Assembly (NCBI GenBank): GCA_016200745.1
Contig: JACQEF010000183.1
Location: forward strand, 1 to 9,070
Direction of reading: 5' to 3'
Source of the DNA: Chloroflexota bacterium
GTDB taxonomy: Bacteria > Chloroflexota > Limnocylindria > Limnocylindrales > CSP1-4
DNA: 9,070 nt
Made by a program: the position numbers and the translations under genes. Of the stretch, positions 1 through 6,184 are shown piece by piece. How positions within the stretch are numbered: position 1 is the stretch's first letter; the number at the start of each line of letters is the position of its first letter. The notes below the pieces were generated by a model. That model did not search any database. It was not told the origin of the DNA and saw only the letters and a list, made by a program, of their open reading frames with translations.

Positions 1-595
1 CGGCCGCGGCGGCCGCGGCGCTGCCGCCACCCCAGCTCAGCATCACCGCCGTCACCGAATCGAGGTCGAGGACGACGATGCCGACGATCAGGCCGGCCAT
101 CACCAGCATCGCGATCAGGTCGTTGACGATCGCCGTCTGGCCGCGACGGCTCGTAAACAGGACGAATCGCCAGGCGTCCTGGACGAGCAGGCCCGGCATG
201 GCCACGGCCAGCGCGATCAGCGCCATGCCGAGATCCCCGCCGACCACCGCTCCGATCGCCAACGAGACACCGGTCCCGATGACGCCGAGCAGGAGAGCCA
301 CGCCGGTCGATTCGGCGACACCACGGCGGAACTCCTCTTCGTCCCGGGCGCCGAACCGGATCGTGAGGGGCTGGGTGGCGAACCCGCGAGCCACGTTGAG
401 AGCGACGAGGTAGACCGCGAAGGCAACGCCGAAGGCGCCGAACTCGGTGGGCGACACCAGGCGCGCCACGACCACGCCGAGCGCGAAGTTCGCCAGGCTG
501 ACGAGACCCTGATCGATGACGGCCCAGCCCGCACGCCCCACGAGGTGGATGGTCGGGACGTGGATCAGTCCCCGAACCCGACGCGCGACGTTCAT
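1..595 (-). CDS. Polysaccharide flippase, Wzx/MOP superfamily (N-terminal part, cut by left edge)
   Basis: Reading leftward from the ATG at 595-593 gives 198 open codons up to the window edge. The product is strongly hydrophobic. It begins with a short basic segment, then VGRAGWAVIDQGLVSLANF and ARLVSPTEFGAFGVAFAVY, which match the first helices of the oligosaccharide flippase families (polysaccharide biosynthesis protein; MOP superfamily). A later piece, LLVQDAWRFVLFTSRRGQTA, is the usual loop between helices 4 and 5 in these proteins. Known members move lipid-linked oligosaccharides across the cytoplasmic membrane and are about 400-500 residues long, so more than half is missing. The ATG overlaps the stop of the upstream membrane gene as ATGA and has no strong ribosome binding site of its own, so translational coupling is likely. 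The substrate is not inferable. Confidence 0.8.
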   Translation of the reverse strand, partial: MNVARRVRGLIHVPTIHLVGRAGWAVIDQGLVSLANFALGVVVARLVSPTEFGAFGVAFAVYLVALNVARGFATQPLTIRFGARDEEEFRRGVAESTGVALLLGVIGTGVSLAIGAVVGGDLGMALIALAVAMPGLLVQDAWRFVLFTSRRGQTAIVNDLIAMLVMAGLIVGIVVLDLDSVTAVMLSWGGGSAAAAAA

Positions 596-978
596 GGCCG
601 GCCGCCCGTCGAGGGCTCGGACACGTCGCTGTCAGGCGACGGATCGCCCCAGCCGAGGAGCAGGCTCAGGGCGCACCCGGCCACGAGCACGAGCCCGGTC
701 TCGTGGGCGAGCCGCATCAGGACGAGCGCCACGGCGAAGGCCAGCAGGCCGAGCGCGAGCGCGTTCGACGCCAGGCGGATCCAGCGGGTCTGGCCCGCGG
801 CCGTCAGGCCGGCCATCGCCAGCGATGCCACGGCGGCGGTTGCCATGCCGGCCCGGACGTCGATGCCGATCGATCGCGTTGCTCCGACCAGCACGTGGCC
901 GAACGCCGCCGCCACGACGAGCCACATCCCGACGCGAACGGCGCGCGCGAGGCGCCATCGTGCCCAGCCCCGGATCAC
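592..978 (-). CDS. Small four-helix membrane protein, function unknown
   Basis: This frame encodes four clear hydrophobic stretches (for example VGMWLVVAAAFGHVLVGAT and ALALGLLAFAVALVLMRLA) separated by short polar loops, with basic residues before the first helix and an acidic Pro/Ser-rich tail ending at the stop 594-592. That stop overlaps the flippase ATG as ATGA, so the two genes are probably one leftward unit. The frame is open back to an ATG at 1065 (157 aa, with GAGGG just upstream). The first 29 residues of that version are polar and low in complexity, so I chose the GTG at 978 (128 aa), which starts just before the basic N-terminus; the ATG remains possible. I do not recognise a family. 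Small helical partners next to flippases are common in surface-polysaccharide loci, but any role here is inference. Confidence 0.6.
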   Translation of the reverse strand: MIRGWARWRLARAVRVGMWLVVAAAFGHVLVGATRSIGIDVRAGMATAAVASLAMAGLTAAGQTRWIRLASNALALGLLAFAVALVLMRLAHETGLVLVAGCALSLLLGWGDPSPDSDVSEPSTGGRP

Positions 979-1073
979 CGCGCCCGGCCTGTTCGTGGTC
1001 GTTCCGAGTCGTTTCGCTCCATCGCACGGGCGACTGTACCTTCCGGGCGACGAACCGGCGCGCATGGCCCTCG

Positions 1074-1089
1074 TACAATCAGAGCGCCC
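1074..1089 (+). promoter_or_regulatory. Possible -10 element (TACAAT) ahead of the methyltransferase gene
   Basis: TACAAT at 1074-1079 stands out in very GC-rich surroundings and lies 45 bases ahead of the methyltransferase start, in the gap between two divergent genes. It is followed four bases later by GCGCCC. A similar arrangement, TAGACT followed by GCGCCC, occurs upstream of the LysM gene at 3283-3299. No convincing -35 box is seen 16-18 bases upstream, so this rests on the -10 match and position only. Confidence 0.3.
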
Positions 1090-1118
1090 ACGACCCCAAC
1101 CGACCGAAGGCCGCGAGA

Positions 1119-1781
1119 ATGGTATCCGCCGACCGACTCAGGACCTCAACGACGGGATTCCGCCGGCGCAGGATGCAGCAGTTCTTCCGGACCCTCGAGC
1201 CCGAACCGGGCACGCCGATCCTCGATGTCGGATACGAGGGCCCGATCGTCTACGTCAACATCGTGCCACCGGACCAGATGCCGCCGATCCCGGCCGGATC
1301 GACCTATGTCCAGGCCGACGGCTGCGATCTGCCATTCGGCCCAGGCGAGTTCGCGACCGTCTTCTCGAACTCGGTCATCGAACACGTCGGCGACTGGGAT
1401 GCGCAGGCTCGCTTCGCCCGCGAGATCGAACGCGTGGGACGGCGGTACTGGGTCCAGACGCCCAATCGCCGGTTCCCGATCGAGCCGCACCTGAACTTCC
1501 CCTGTTTCCAGTGGCTGCCGGCACCGGCCGCCCGATTCGTGGTCGCGAAATGGCCGCTCTCGTTCCACCGCCGGGACGGGCTGACGCCGGACGAGGCCTG
1601 GCAGGCCGTCGAGCGAACGCGTCTCCTCTCGATCGGGGATATGCGCCGGCTGTTCCCCGGCGGCACGATGTGGCGGGAGAACGCCTTCGGCCTGACCAAA
1701 TCGATCGTCGCGATTCGCACCCGACCTTCGCGCGATCCGGGCGGGCCGACCCGGAGGTTGCCCGAACCCGGGATCGACTAG
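1119..1781 (+). CDS. Class I SAM-dependent methyltransferase (Methyltransf_11-like)
   Basis: A 220-residue protein from the ATG at 1119, with GAAGG eight bases upstream. The frame is open much further upstream, but that extension is Arg/Pro/Ser-rich noise opposite the membrane gene. Residues 34-41 (ILDVGYEG) occupy the SAM-binding motif I, in a variant form without the usual GxGxG. Residues 66-90 carry the acidic D67/D70, LPF and the SNSVIEHV block typical of methyltransferase domain 11. Residues 111-131 (WVQTPNRRFPIEPHLNFP) are a conserved segment of a subgroup of these enzymes. Known relatives often sit in lipopolysaccharide, capsule or glycolipid clusters, and the flippase to the left agrees with a role in modifying a surface glycan or lipid. 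The methyl acceptor is unknown. The C-terminal 20 residues are a Pro/Arg-rich tail. Confidence 0.8.
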   Translation: MVSADRLRTSTTGFRRRRMQQFFRTLEPEPGTPILDVGYEGPIVYVNIVPPDQMPPIPAGSTYVQADGCDLPFGPGEFATVFSNSVIEHVGDWDAQARFAREIERVGRRYWVQTPNRRFPIEPHLNFPCFQWLPAPAARFVVAKWPLSFHRRDGLTPDEAWQAVERTRLLSIGDMRRLFPGGTMWRENAFGLTKSIVAIRTRPSRDPGGPTRRLPEPGID

Positions 1782-1890
1782 GTACCATTCCCTATGTCCC
1801 GCCCGGGCCGGGGCGAACACCATGGCCGATCCCAAGGCATGGAGGCGCGGCGGCCGGATCACGTGACCCAGGCGGGTAGCGCGAGGGTTC

Positions 1891-1897
1891 GAGGAGG
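1891..1897 (+). promoter_or_regulatory. Strong ribosome binding site for the IPT/TIG protein gene
   Basis: GAGGAGG lies nine bases ahead of the ATG at 1907 and fixes that start. The 125-bp gap before it holds no gene I accept and no terminator-like hairpin with a T run. A weak promoter-like pair, TTGCCC at 1758-1763 and TACCAT at 1783-1788 with a long 19-base spacer, overlaps the end of the methyltransferase gene. Confidence 0.6.
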
Positions 1898-1906
1898 AAA
1901 GACAGC

Positions 1907-2617
1907 ATGACCCGCAGGCGGACGAGCTCGGCGGCCGTGAGACTCACGGCGATCGTCGCGGCGGTGATGCTGGCCGTCCTGGCACCGGCTGGCGTCGATG
2001 CGACCCCGCCGTGCGGCGTCCCGGCGCTCAGCGTGACCATCGACGTCTCGAGCCGATCGTGCCAGACGGTCCGTGTGGACTACCGGGTCGAGTGGCAGGG
2101 GATGACGCCGGACGCCGCAGGCGGACCGGTCACGGTCGAGCTGCTGGCCACGCCCGGCGACTACTTCCTGACCTCCGCCAGCCTCGATGCGGGGCACAAG
2201 GCGGACAAGGCCAAAGGCAAGGTCCGTGACGAGCTGATCCGCGAGAGCGGGTTCTTCGACCACCAGACCTATCCGGGGCTCGCCTACCAGATCGTGGTCC
2301 GGGCGGGGGCGATGGAGGCACGGAGCACCGAGGTCGCGATCCCGGAGTGCGTACCGATGGCTCCGACCGAGGGTCCGGCGGCGGGCGGCACGGTCGTCAC
2401 CGTGACCGGCGGCGGGACCTTCGGCGGGGATCCGTTCACGATGGCCACGCTGATCACCGTCGGCGAGACGTCCGACGTCACCCCGATCGGCGTCGGCGCG
2501 GATGGCAGCTGGCTCCAGTTCGTGACGCCGGCGGGGCCGAGTGGAACCTGCGTGGCGGTCTTCACCCAATCGCCGGGCCTGCCCTTCCCGCTTCCCCCGT
2601 TCTGCTACGGCGCCTAG
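1907..2617 (+). CDS. Secreted protein with C-terminal IPT/TIG domain
   Basis: A 236-residue protein. Residues 1-32 form a classical signal peptide: MTRRRT basic start, a hydrophobic core (about 11-29), and a probable cleavage near GVDA-TPP. Residues 33-147 are an unassigned region predicted to be rich in beta strands, with a charged patch DAGHKADKAKGKVRDEL near 94-110. Residues 148-236 look like an IPT/TIG immunoglobulin-like fold: PTEGPAAGGTVVTVTGGGTF is the typical opening (P..G...GGT.VT..G), followed by an LITVGET strand. Five cysteines (36, 52, 148, 215, 233) remain in the mature part, so disulfides are plausible outside the cell. IPT domains serve in binding or as structural spacers, and no catalytic residues are seen. 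It has no C-terminal anchor, so it is probably released or held by other wall components. It is followed in the same direction by two other surface-protein genes. Confidence 0.75.
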   Translation: MTRRRTSSAAVRLTAIVAAVMLAVLAPAGVDATPPCGVPALSVTIDVSSRSCQTVRVDYRVEWQGMTPDAAGGPVTVELLATPGDYFLTSASLDAGHKADKAKGKVRDELIRESGFFDHQTYPGLAYQIVVRAGAMEARSTEVAIPECVPMAPTEGPAAGGTVVTVTGGGTFGGDPFTMATLITVGETSDVTPIGVGADGSWLQFVTPAGPSGTCVAVFTQSPGLPFPLPPFCYGA

Positions 2618-2637
2618 CGGGATTCTTCCGGCAGCGA

Positions 2638-2667
2638 GGGACATCCAGCCCCCGCTGACCGTATGAT
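2638..2667 (+). promoter_or_regulatory. Candidate promoter for the Ig-like anchored protein gene
   Basis: GGGACA (2638-2643; four of six bases match TTGACA) and TATGAT (2662-2667; one mismatch to TATAAT) are separated by 18 bases in the 104-bp gap between the IPT/TIG gene and the next gene. Transcription would start near 2674, leaving a leader of about 48 bases. This suggests the second surface gene can be transcribed on its own. It is a pattern match only. Confidence 0.4.
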
Positions 2668-2721
2668 TCCGCCGGACCATCAAGGGTCCTCGCCACGGGC
2701 CGCTGACGCTGGAGGGAACGG

Positions 2722-3285
2722 ATGATGCTTGCCCGGCTGCTTTCGATCGTGTCCGGCGCGGCGCTCGCCGTCGGCCTCCCGGGGACGGCCGGGCCGGGTT
2801 TCGGGGCCGGTGGCTGCGTGCCGAACGCGCCGTCGTCCGCGCGCGTGGGCAGCCCCCTCGAGATCCGCGGCACGGGTTTCCCGGCATCGAGCGCCGTCGA
2901 CGTCACGTTCGTGGTGGATGGCGGGACACCCGACGCCTTCTCGATCCAGAGCGAGGCCACGGGTCGTCTGTCGATCAGCCTGACCCCGGAAGCCGCCGAC
3001 GAGGGCGTCACCACAGTCACCGCGACGTCTGGGAGCGCCTGCTCGGCGACCGTGACGTTCACGGTGGTGGGACCCAACGATCCCGCGCCGACGTCCGCAC
3101 CGGCGGCATCCCAGGCAGCGGCTGGCACATCGACCGCCCCAAGCTCGGCGCCACGTACCGACACCGTGCTCGCGGCCTCGACCGACGCGGCGGTCGGATC
3201 GTCGGCGCCCTGGCTGCTCGCCCTGGGCTGTCTTGCCATCGGGATCGGAAGCCTGGCCGCGGCCCGGCGGCGACGGAGCCGCTAG
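2722..3285 (+). CDS. Exported Ig-like protein with C-terminal membrane anchor
   Basis: Up to 187 residues. Two ATG codons stand in tandem at 2722 and 2725; GGAGGG at 2711-2716 is spaced 5 bases from the first and 8 from the second, so the second may be used. Residues 1-30 are a signal peptide. Residues 31-116 form one Ig-like beta domain: VGSPLEIRGTGFPASSAVDV, then alternating hydrophobic strands ending VTFTVVG, with C32 and C107 placed to form a disulfide. Residues 117-162 are an Ala/Ser/Thr/Pro linker. Residues 163-181 are a membrane helix, followed by an ARRRRSR stop-transfer tail. This helix-plus-basic tail resembles sortase substrates, but no LPxTG is present; PRTDT at 144-148 could be a degenerate version of the LPPTD-type signal. 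The protein would display one small domain at the cell surface. Function unknown. Confidence 0.7.
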   Translation: MMLARLLSIVSGAALAVGLPGTAGPGFGAGGCVPNAPSSARVGSPLEIRGTGFPASSAVDVTFVVDGGTPDAFSIQSEATGRLSISLTPEAADEGVTTVTATSGSACSATVTFTVVGPNDPAPTSAPAASQAAAGTSTAPSSAPRTDTVLAASTDAAVGSSAPWLLALGCLAIGIGSLAAARRRRSR

Positions 3286-3299
3286 ACTGCCGGGCGCCC
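3283..3299 (+). promoter_or_regulatory. Possible -10 element (TAGACT) ahead of the LysM gene
   Basis: TAGACT at 3283-3288 overlaps the stop codon of the preceding gene and is followed by GCGCCC after five bases, like the site at 1074-1089. It lies 51 bases before the LysM start. No -35 box is recognisable. It may be chance, since TAG here is also a stop codon. Confidence 0.22.
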
Positions 3300-3339
3300 T
3301 TGCCGCAGCCATGACCGGCGGCACGGAACACCCATAGCC

Positions 3340-4071
3340 GTGGAACCGCGCGTGCTCCTGTTCCTCGGAATCGTCGGATGCGGGGCGGTGATCCTTGCCA
3401 TCCGAGCTCGCAGGGCGCGGCAGCCCGATCGGCTCGACCGGTCCGCACGCGAGCGGATCGCGGAGCGGCTCGTCCAGATCCGCGCCTCCGGCCACCCGAG
3501 CGAGCGAGCCGTCCATCCGACGACGGATCCACGGCTCCGACTCTGGCTCGACGCCTCCGTCGTGCTCATCGTGGTCGGCGTGGCGATGATCGCCATGCTG
3601 ACCGTCACCGGTCCGCCGAGCCCACGAGGTAGCGTGCTCGGCGTCACCGGGACGCCCCGACCGACCGAAGATCCGGGAGCGGCCGCGTCGCGCGACACGA
3701 CCTCGGCCGTGGCCAGTCCCAGCGAGTCGCCGGCCACGACCGCCCCCCGGTCATCGGCACCCGGCGCGACGGACACGCCCGCCATCGCTTCGGCCGCCCC
3801 GGTGCGACCGCCATCCCCCGCGCGATCCCCCTCCCCGATCATCGAGCCGGGCGGCGGCCGAACCCCGTCCCCGGATCGGATGGCGGTGCTGAGAGCGTGT
3901 CGCAACCGCGCCGACTGCTATGTCTACGTCGTCCGGCGAGGCGACAACCTGAGCAGCATCGCCCACTGGTTCGGGATCCCGCTCGCCACGGTCGTGGCGA
4001 TGAACCCGCACATCCGGGAGCATGCCCTGCGCCCCGGCGACCGGATCACCCTGCCGACGCCGCGTCGCTGA
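3340..4071 (+). CDS. Membrane-anchored LysM-domain protein
   Basis: 243 residues from a GTG start; GTG at 3352 is an alternative and neither has a strong ribosome binding site. Residues 5-21 and about 70-90 are membrane helices. The Arg-rich stretch between them (22-69) should lie inside the cell, placing the remainder outside. Residues 91-183 are a long Pro/Ser/Thr/Ala stalk without predicted fold. Residues 194-238 are one LysM domain: YVVRRGDNLSSIAHWFGIPL, then VVAMNPHI and LRPGDRITLP, matching the usual V..GDtL..IA..fg...l...N and L..Gq.l.lP pattern. C187 and C193 precede it. LysM domains bind N-acetylglucosamine-containing polymers such as peptidoglycan, so the protein probably links membrane and wall. 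No hydrolase domain is attached. The gene ends directly against the stop codon of the hydratase gene on the other strand. Confidence 0.8.
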   Translation: MEPRVLLFLGIVGCGAVILAIRARRARQPDRLDRSARERIAERLVQIRASGHPSERAVHPTTDPRLRLWLDASVVLIVVGVAMIAMLTVTGPPSPRGSVLGVTGTPRPTEDPGAAASRDTTSAVASPSESPATTAPRSSAPGATDTPAIASAAPVRPPSPARSPSPIIEPGGGRTPSPDRMAVLRACRNRADCYVYVVRRGDNLSSIAHWFGIPLATVVAMNPHIREHALRPGDRITLPTPRR

Positions 4072-4932
4072 TCACCGTTCGCCGCGGCGGTCCGGGCTGG
4101 ACCCGCCGGCGTCGGCCAGCCGCTCCTCGTATCGCGCGTCGCGCCAGGCCAGGGCGGCCTTCAGCCCGTCCCGCCGGACGATCGCATCCCACTCGCGCTG
4201 CTCGGGCGTGCCGGCCGCGTTGATGATCGCCCCGAGGTCCAGCCCGGCCTCCACCGCGAGCCGGAACCCGGCGACGTCCATCGCCCGGTTGAGCATCGCC
4301 TTCGTCGGGCCCATCACTTCGGGCGGCGTCCTGGCCAGGCGATCGGCCAGGGCGTCGACCTCGGCGGCGAGCCGTTCGGCGGCCACGACCCGGTTGACGA
4401 GGCCGATCCGCTCCGCCTCCACCGCGTCGATCAGGTCGCCGGTCAGCAGCAGCTCGCGGGTCTTCTTCTGGCCGATCAGGTACGGCATGAGCAGCGTCAC
4501 GGGCGCCGAACCGTAGCGGATCTCCGGCTCGCCGAGCCTGGTCCCCGCGGCCGCCACGACGAGGTCGCAGGCCATCGCGAGCTCGAGGCCGCCGGCCAGC
4601 GCGTAGCCGTGGACCTGGGCGATGACCGGCTTGGGGCAATCCAGGATCCGGAGCGTCGCCGCGACGTCCGCCGCGAGCAGCTCGCGCCAGCGTACGGGAC
4701 CCGGGGCCTCGCCCTCGGCTTCCTCGGTCAGGTCGTAGCCCGAGGAGAAGGCTCGTCCCGCGCCTTCGATCACGATCACCCGGATGTCCGGGTCGGCCGC
4801 CGCCGCGTCGACGGATGCCGAGAGCGCTTCGACGAGCTCGCCCGACAGCGCGTTGAGCTTGGCCGGCCGGTTCAGGACCAGGCGGACGCCCCATGGCGCC
4901 GCCCGGGTGAGCAGGACCGATTCGTCAGCCAT
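4072..4932 (-). CDS. Enoyl-CoA hydratase/isomerase family protein (crotonase fold)
   Basis: A 286-residue crotonase-family protein that would add water to 2-enoyl-CoA in beta-oxidation-type pathways. GRAFSSGYDL (59-68) forms the first oxyanion-hole segment and HGYALAGGLELAMACDLVVA (108-127) the second, with G114 as the NH donor. Both glutamates used by true hydratases are in place: E117 (GLELAM) and E137 (GEPEI), corresponding to Glu144 and Glu164 of rat enoyl-CoA hydratase. This favours hydratase over other crotonase reactions, though the family is diverse. It is slightly longer than the usual 255-265 residues because of a C-terminal charged tail (about 250-286). The ATG at 4932 is preceded by GGAGG at 4946-4942 and overlaps the end of the synthetase gene by 8 nt, so coupled translation is likely. 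The frame extends upstream only as noise. It is the last gene of the leftward cluster. Confidence 0.87.
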   Translation of the reverse strand: MADESVLLTRAAPWGVRLVLNRPAKLNALSGELVEALSASVDAAAADPDIRVIVIEGAGRAFSSGYDLTEEAEGEAPGPVRWRELLAADVAATLRILDCPKPVIAQVHGYALAGGLELAMACDLVVAAAGTRLGEPEIRYGSAPVTLLMPYLIGQKKTRELLLTGDLIDAVEAERIGLVNRVVAAERLAAEVDALADRLARTPPEVMGPTKAMLNRAMDVAGFRLAVEAGLDLGAIINAAGTPEQREWDAIVRRDGLKAALAWRDARYEERLADAGGSSPDRRGER

Positions 4933-6184
4933 CGCCCATCGCCTCCAGCACGACCAGCGCGTCGACCGCCACGGCGCCAGTGCCGGATGCGACGACCGGG
5001 TTGAGGTCGACCTCGAGGACGTCCGCCCGCTCGACCGCCAGGCGCCCGAGCGCAACGATCATCGACGCCACCGCGTCCCGGTCGACCGGGGGCGCACCCC
5101 GCACGCCAGCGAGGAGCCGCGCCCCCCGGAGCTCGTCGAGCATCGCGCCGGCCTCCGCGGCGTCGACGGGCGCCAGCCGGATCGCCACGTCGTCGAGCAG
5201 CTCGGTCAGCGTCCCGCCGAGCCCGACCACGACCACCGGGCCGAACAGCGGATCGCGTCGCATCCCGACCAGAAGTTCGATCCCGGGGGTCGCCATCGGC
5301 TGGACCAGCAGCCCGCGCACGGCGAGGCCGTGTCGCGGGCCAGTCTCGAGCAGCAGCCGGGCTGCCTCGGCGACGGACGCGCCAGCCGATAGGCCCAGGG
5401 CCACGCCGCCGACATCGGTCTTGTGGTCGAGACCGGTCGCATCGAGCTTCAGGGCGACGGGACCGCCGAAACGACGCGCCGCATCGACCGCTCCGTCCGC
5501 GTCGACGACCGGGACAGCGTCGATCGTCCGGATTCCGGCCGCTCGCAGGAGCTCGAGGCTGTCGACCTCGGCCAGGGTGATCGACGGCCGCACGCCGGTC
5601 CGCGAGTCGAACCCGAGCGGCGACGGATCGGCGCCGAAGGAAGTCCGGTCGGCGGCGATGGCCGCCCAGGCCGGCCGCCACGGCCCGTTCGCCAGCCGCC
5701 GCTCGCGCCGCCGTTCCCACGTGGCGAGCCCGGCGATCGCCCGGAACGCCTCCATGGCACCGCGCAGCAACGGGGCACCGTCGCCGTCCGTGTCGAGCAC
5801 GGCCTTGGTCTCGGGCGGCGGCTCGCCGGACGTGAGCGAGACATACACGGGGAGGATCTGCGGCCGGTCGCGCGTGGCCGCGAGCAATTGGTCCACGACC
5901 TCGTTGGCCGTCGCCACCTCGGACGGCAGCGACCGGTACGGGAAGTCGTGGACCAGCACGAGCACGTCGTAGGCACCCGAGCCCGCCATCGCCTCGAAGG
6001 CGGCGCGGTAGGCGGTCGGTGGATCCGCGGCGCCCCAGGGATCCAGGGGGTTGCCGACGTAGCCCATGGTCGGCAGGGCCGCGAGGATCTGCGACCGTGC
6101 CGCCTCGGGGATCGGCGGCAGGTCGACCCCGGTCGACGGCGCCAGGTCGGCGATCAGCGAGCCCTCGCCGGTCGAGACCGTCAC
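4925..6184 (-). CDS. ADP-forming acyl-CoA synthetase, C-terminal half (ligase-CoA and ATP-grasp domains); separated by frameshift
   Basis: This 419-residue frame continues the protein encoded from 7103. Residues 1-150 hold the second and third CoA-ligase flavodoxin-like domains (VSTGEGSLIADLA opening, then GNPLDPWG and LVLVHDFPYRSLPSE). Residues 200-419 are an ATP-grasp_5 domain: PVALKLDATGLDHKTDVGGV, GIELLVGMRRDPLFGPVVVV, GLGGTLTELLDD and the closing VLEVDLNPV. These are standard for NDP-forming acetate/acyl-CoA ligases, which make acyl-CoA from acid, CoA and ATP with release of ADP and phosphate. Homology continues upstream of the GTG at 6184 (GSVVTVSTGEG), so the real protein joins the other half. 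GAGGGG at 6197-6192 sits seven bases before this GTG, so separate initiation as a beta-type subunit cannot be excluded. The stop overlaps the hydratase start. Confidence 0.8.
   Translation of the reverse strand: MTVSTGEGSLIADLAPSTGVDLPPIPEAARSQILAALPTMGYVGNPLDPWGAADPPTAYRAAFEAMAGSGAYDVLVLVHDFPYRSLPSEVATANEVVDQLLAATRDRPQILPVYVSLTSGEPPPETKAVLDTDGDGAPLLRGAMEAFRAIAGLATWERRRERRLANGPWRPAWAAIAADRTSFGADPSPLGFDSRTGVRPSITLAEVDSLELLRAAGIRTIDAVPVVDADGAVDAARRFGGPVALKLDATGLDHKTDVGGVALGLSAGASVAEAARLLLETGPRHGLAVRGLLVQPMATPGIELLVGMRRDPLFGPVVVVGLGGTLTELLDDVAIRLAPVDAAEAGAMLDELRGARLLAGVRGAPPVDRDAVASMIVALGRLAVERADVLEVDLNPVVASGTGAVAVDALVVLEAMGDG

Noticed and set aside
1..18. Perfect 9-base tandem repeat CGGCCGCGG twice at the window edge
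   Set aside because: It encodes an Ala run in a predicted membrane region of the flippase; two GC-rich copies are easily explained by codon use.
516..1118. Upstream extension of the methyltransferase frame
   Set aside because: It overlaps the membrane-protein gene on the other strand, is Arg/Pro/Ser-rich, and the family N-terminus and a GAAGG site fit the ATG at 1119.
1794..1910. Small rightward frame of 38 residues ending in an ATGA overlap with the IPT/TIG gene
   Set aside because: The overlap is suggestive of a leader, but the start lacks a ribosome binding site, the composition is noise-like, and it resembles nothing known.
2618..2721. Search for an intrinsic terminator after the IPT/TIG gene
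   Set aside because: No stable hairpin followed by a T run is visible; only the promoter-like pair is worth noting.
3311..3337. Eight-codon frame ATG...TAG just ahead of the LysM start
   Set aside because: Too short to support, no ribosome binding site, and no regulatory codon pattern.
4933..5055. 41-residue N-terminal extension of the hydratase
   Set aside because: It is Ser/Arg/Trp-rich shadow of the synthetase C-terminus; GGAGG and the family N-terminus fit the ATG at 4932.
4872..6184. Continuation of the synthetase N-terminal frame through to 4872 (total 743 codons)
   Set aside because: Beyond 6192 the translation is Arg/Gly/Pro-rich with no resemblance to the family, while another frame carries clear ATP-grasp motifs over the same bases.
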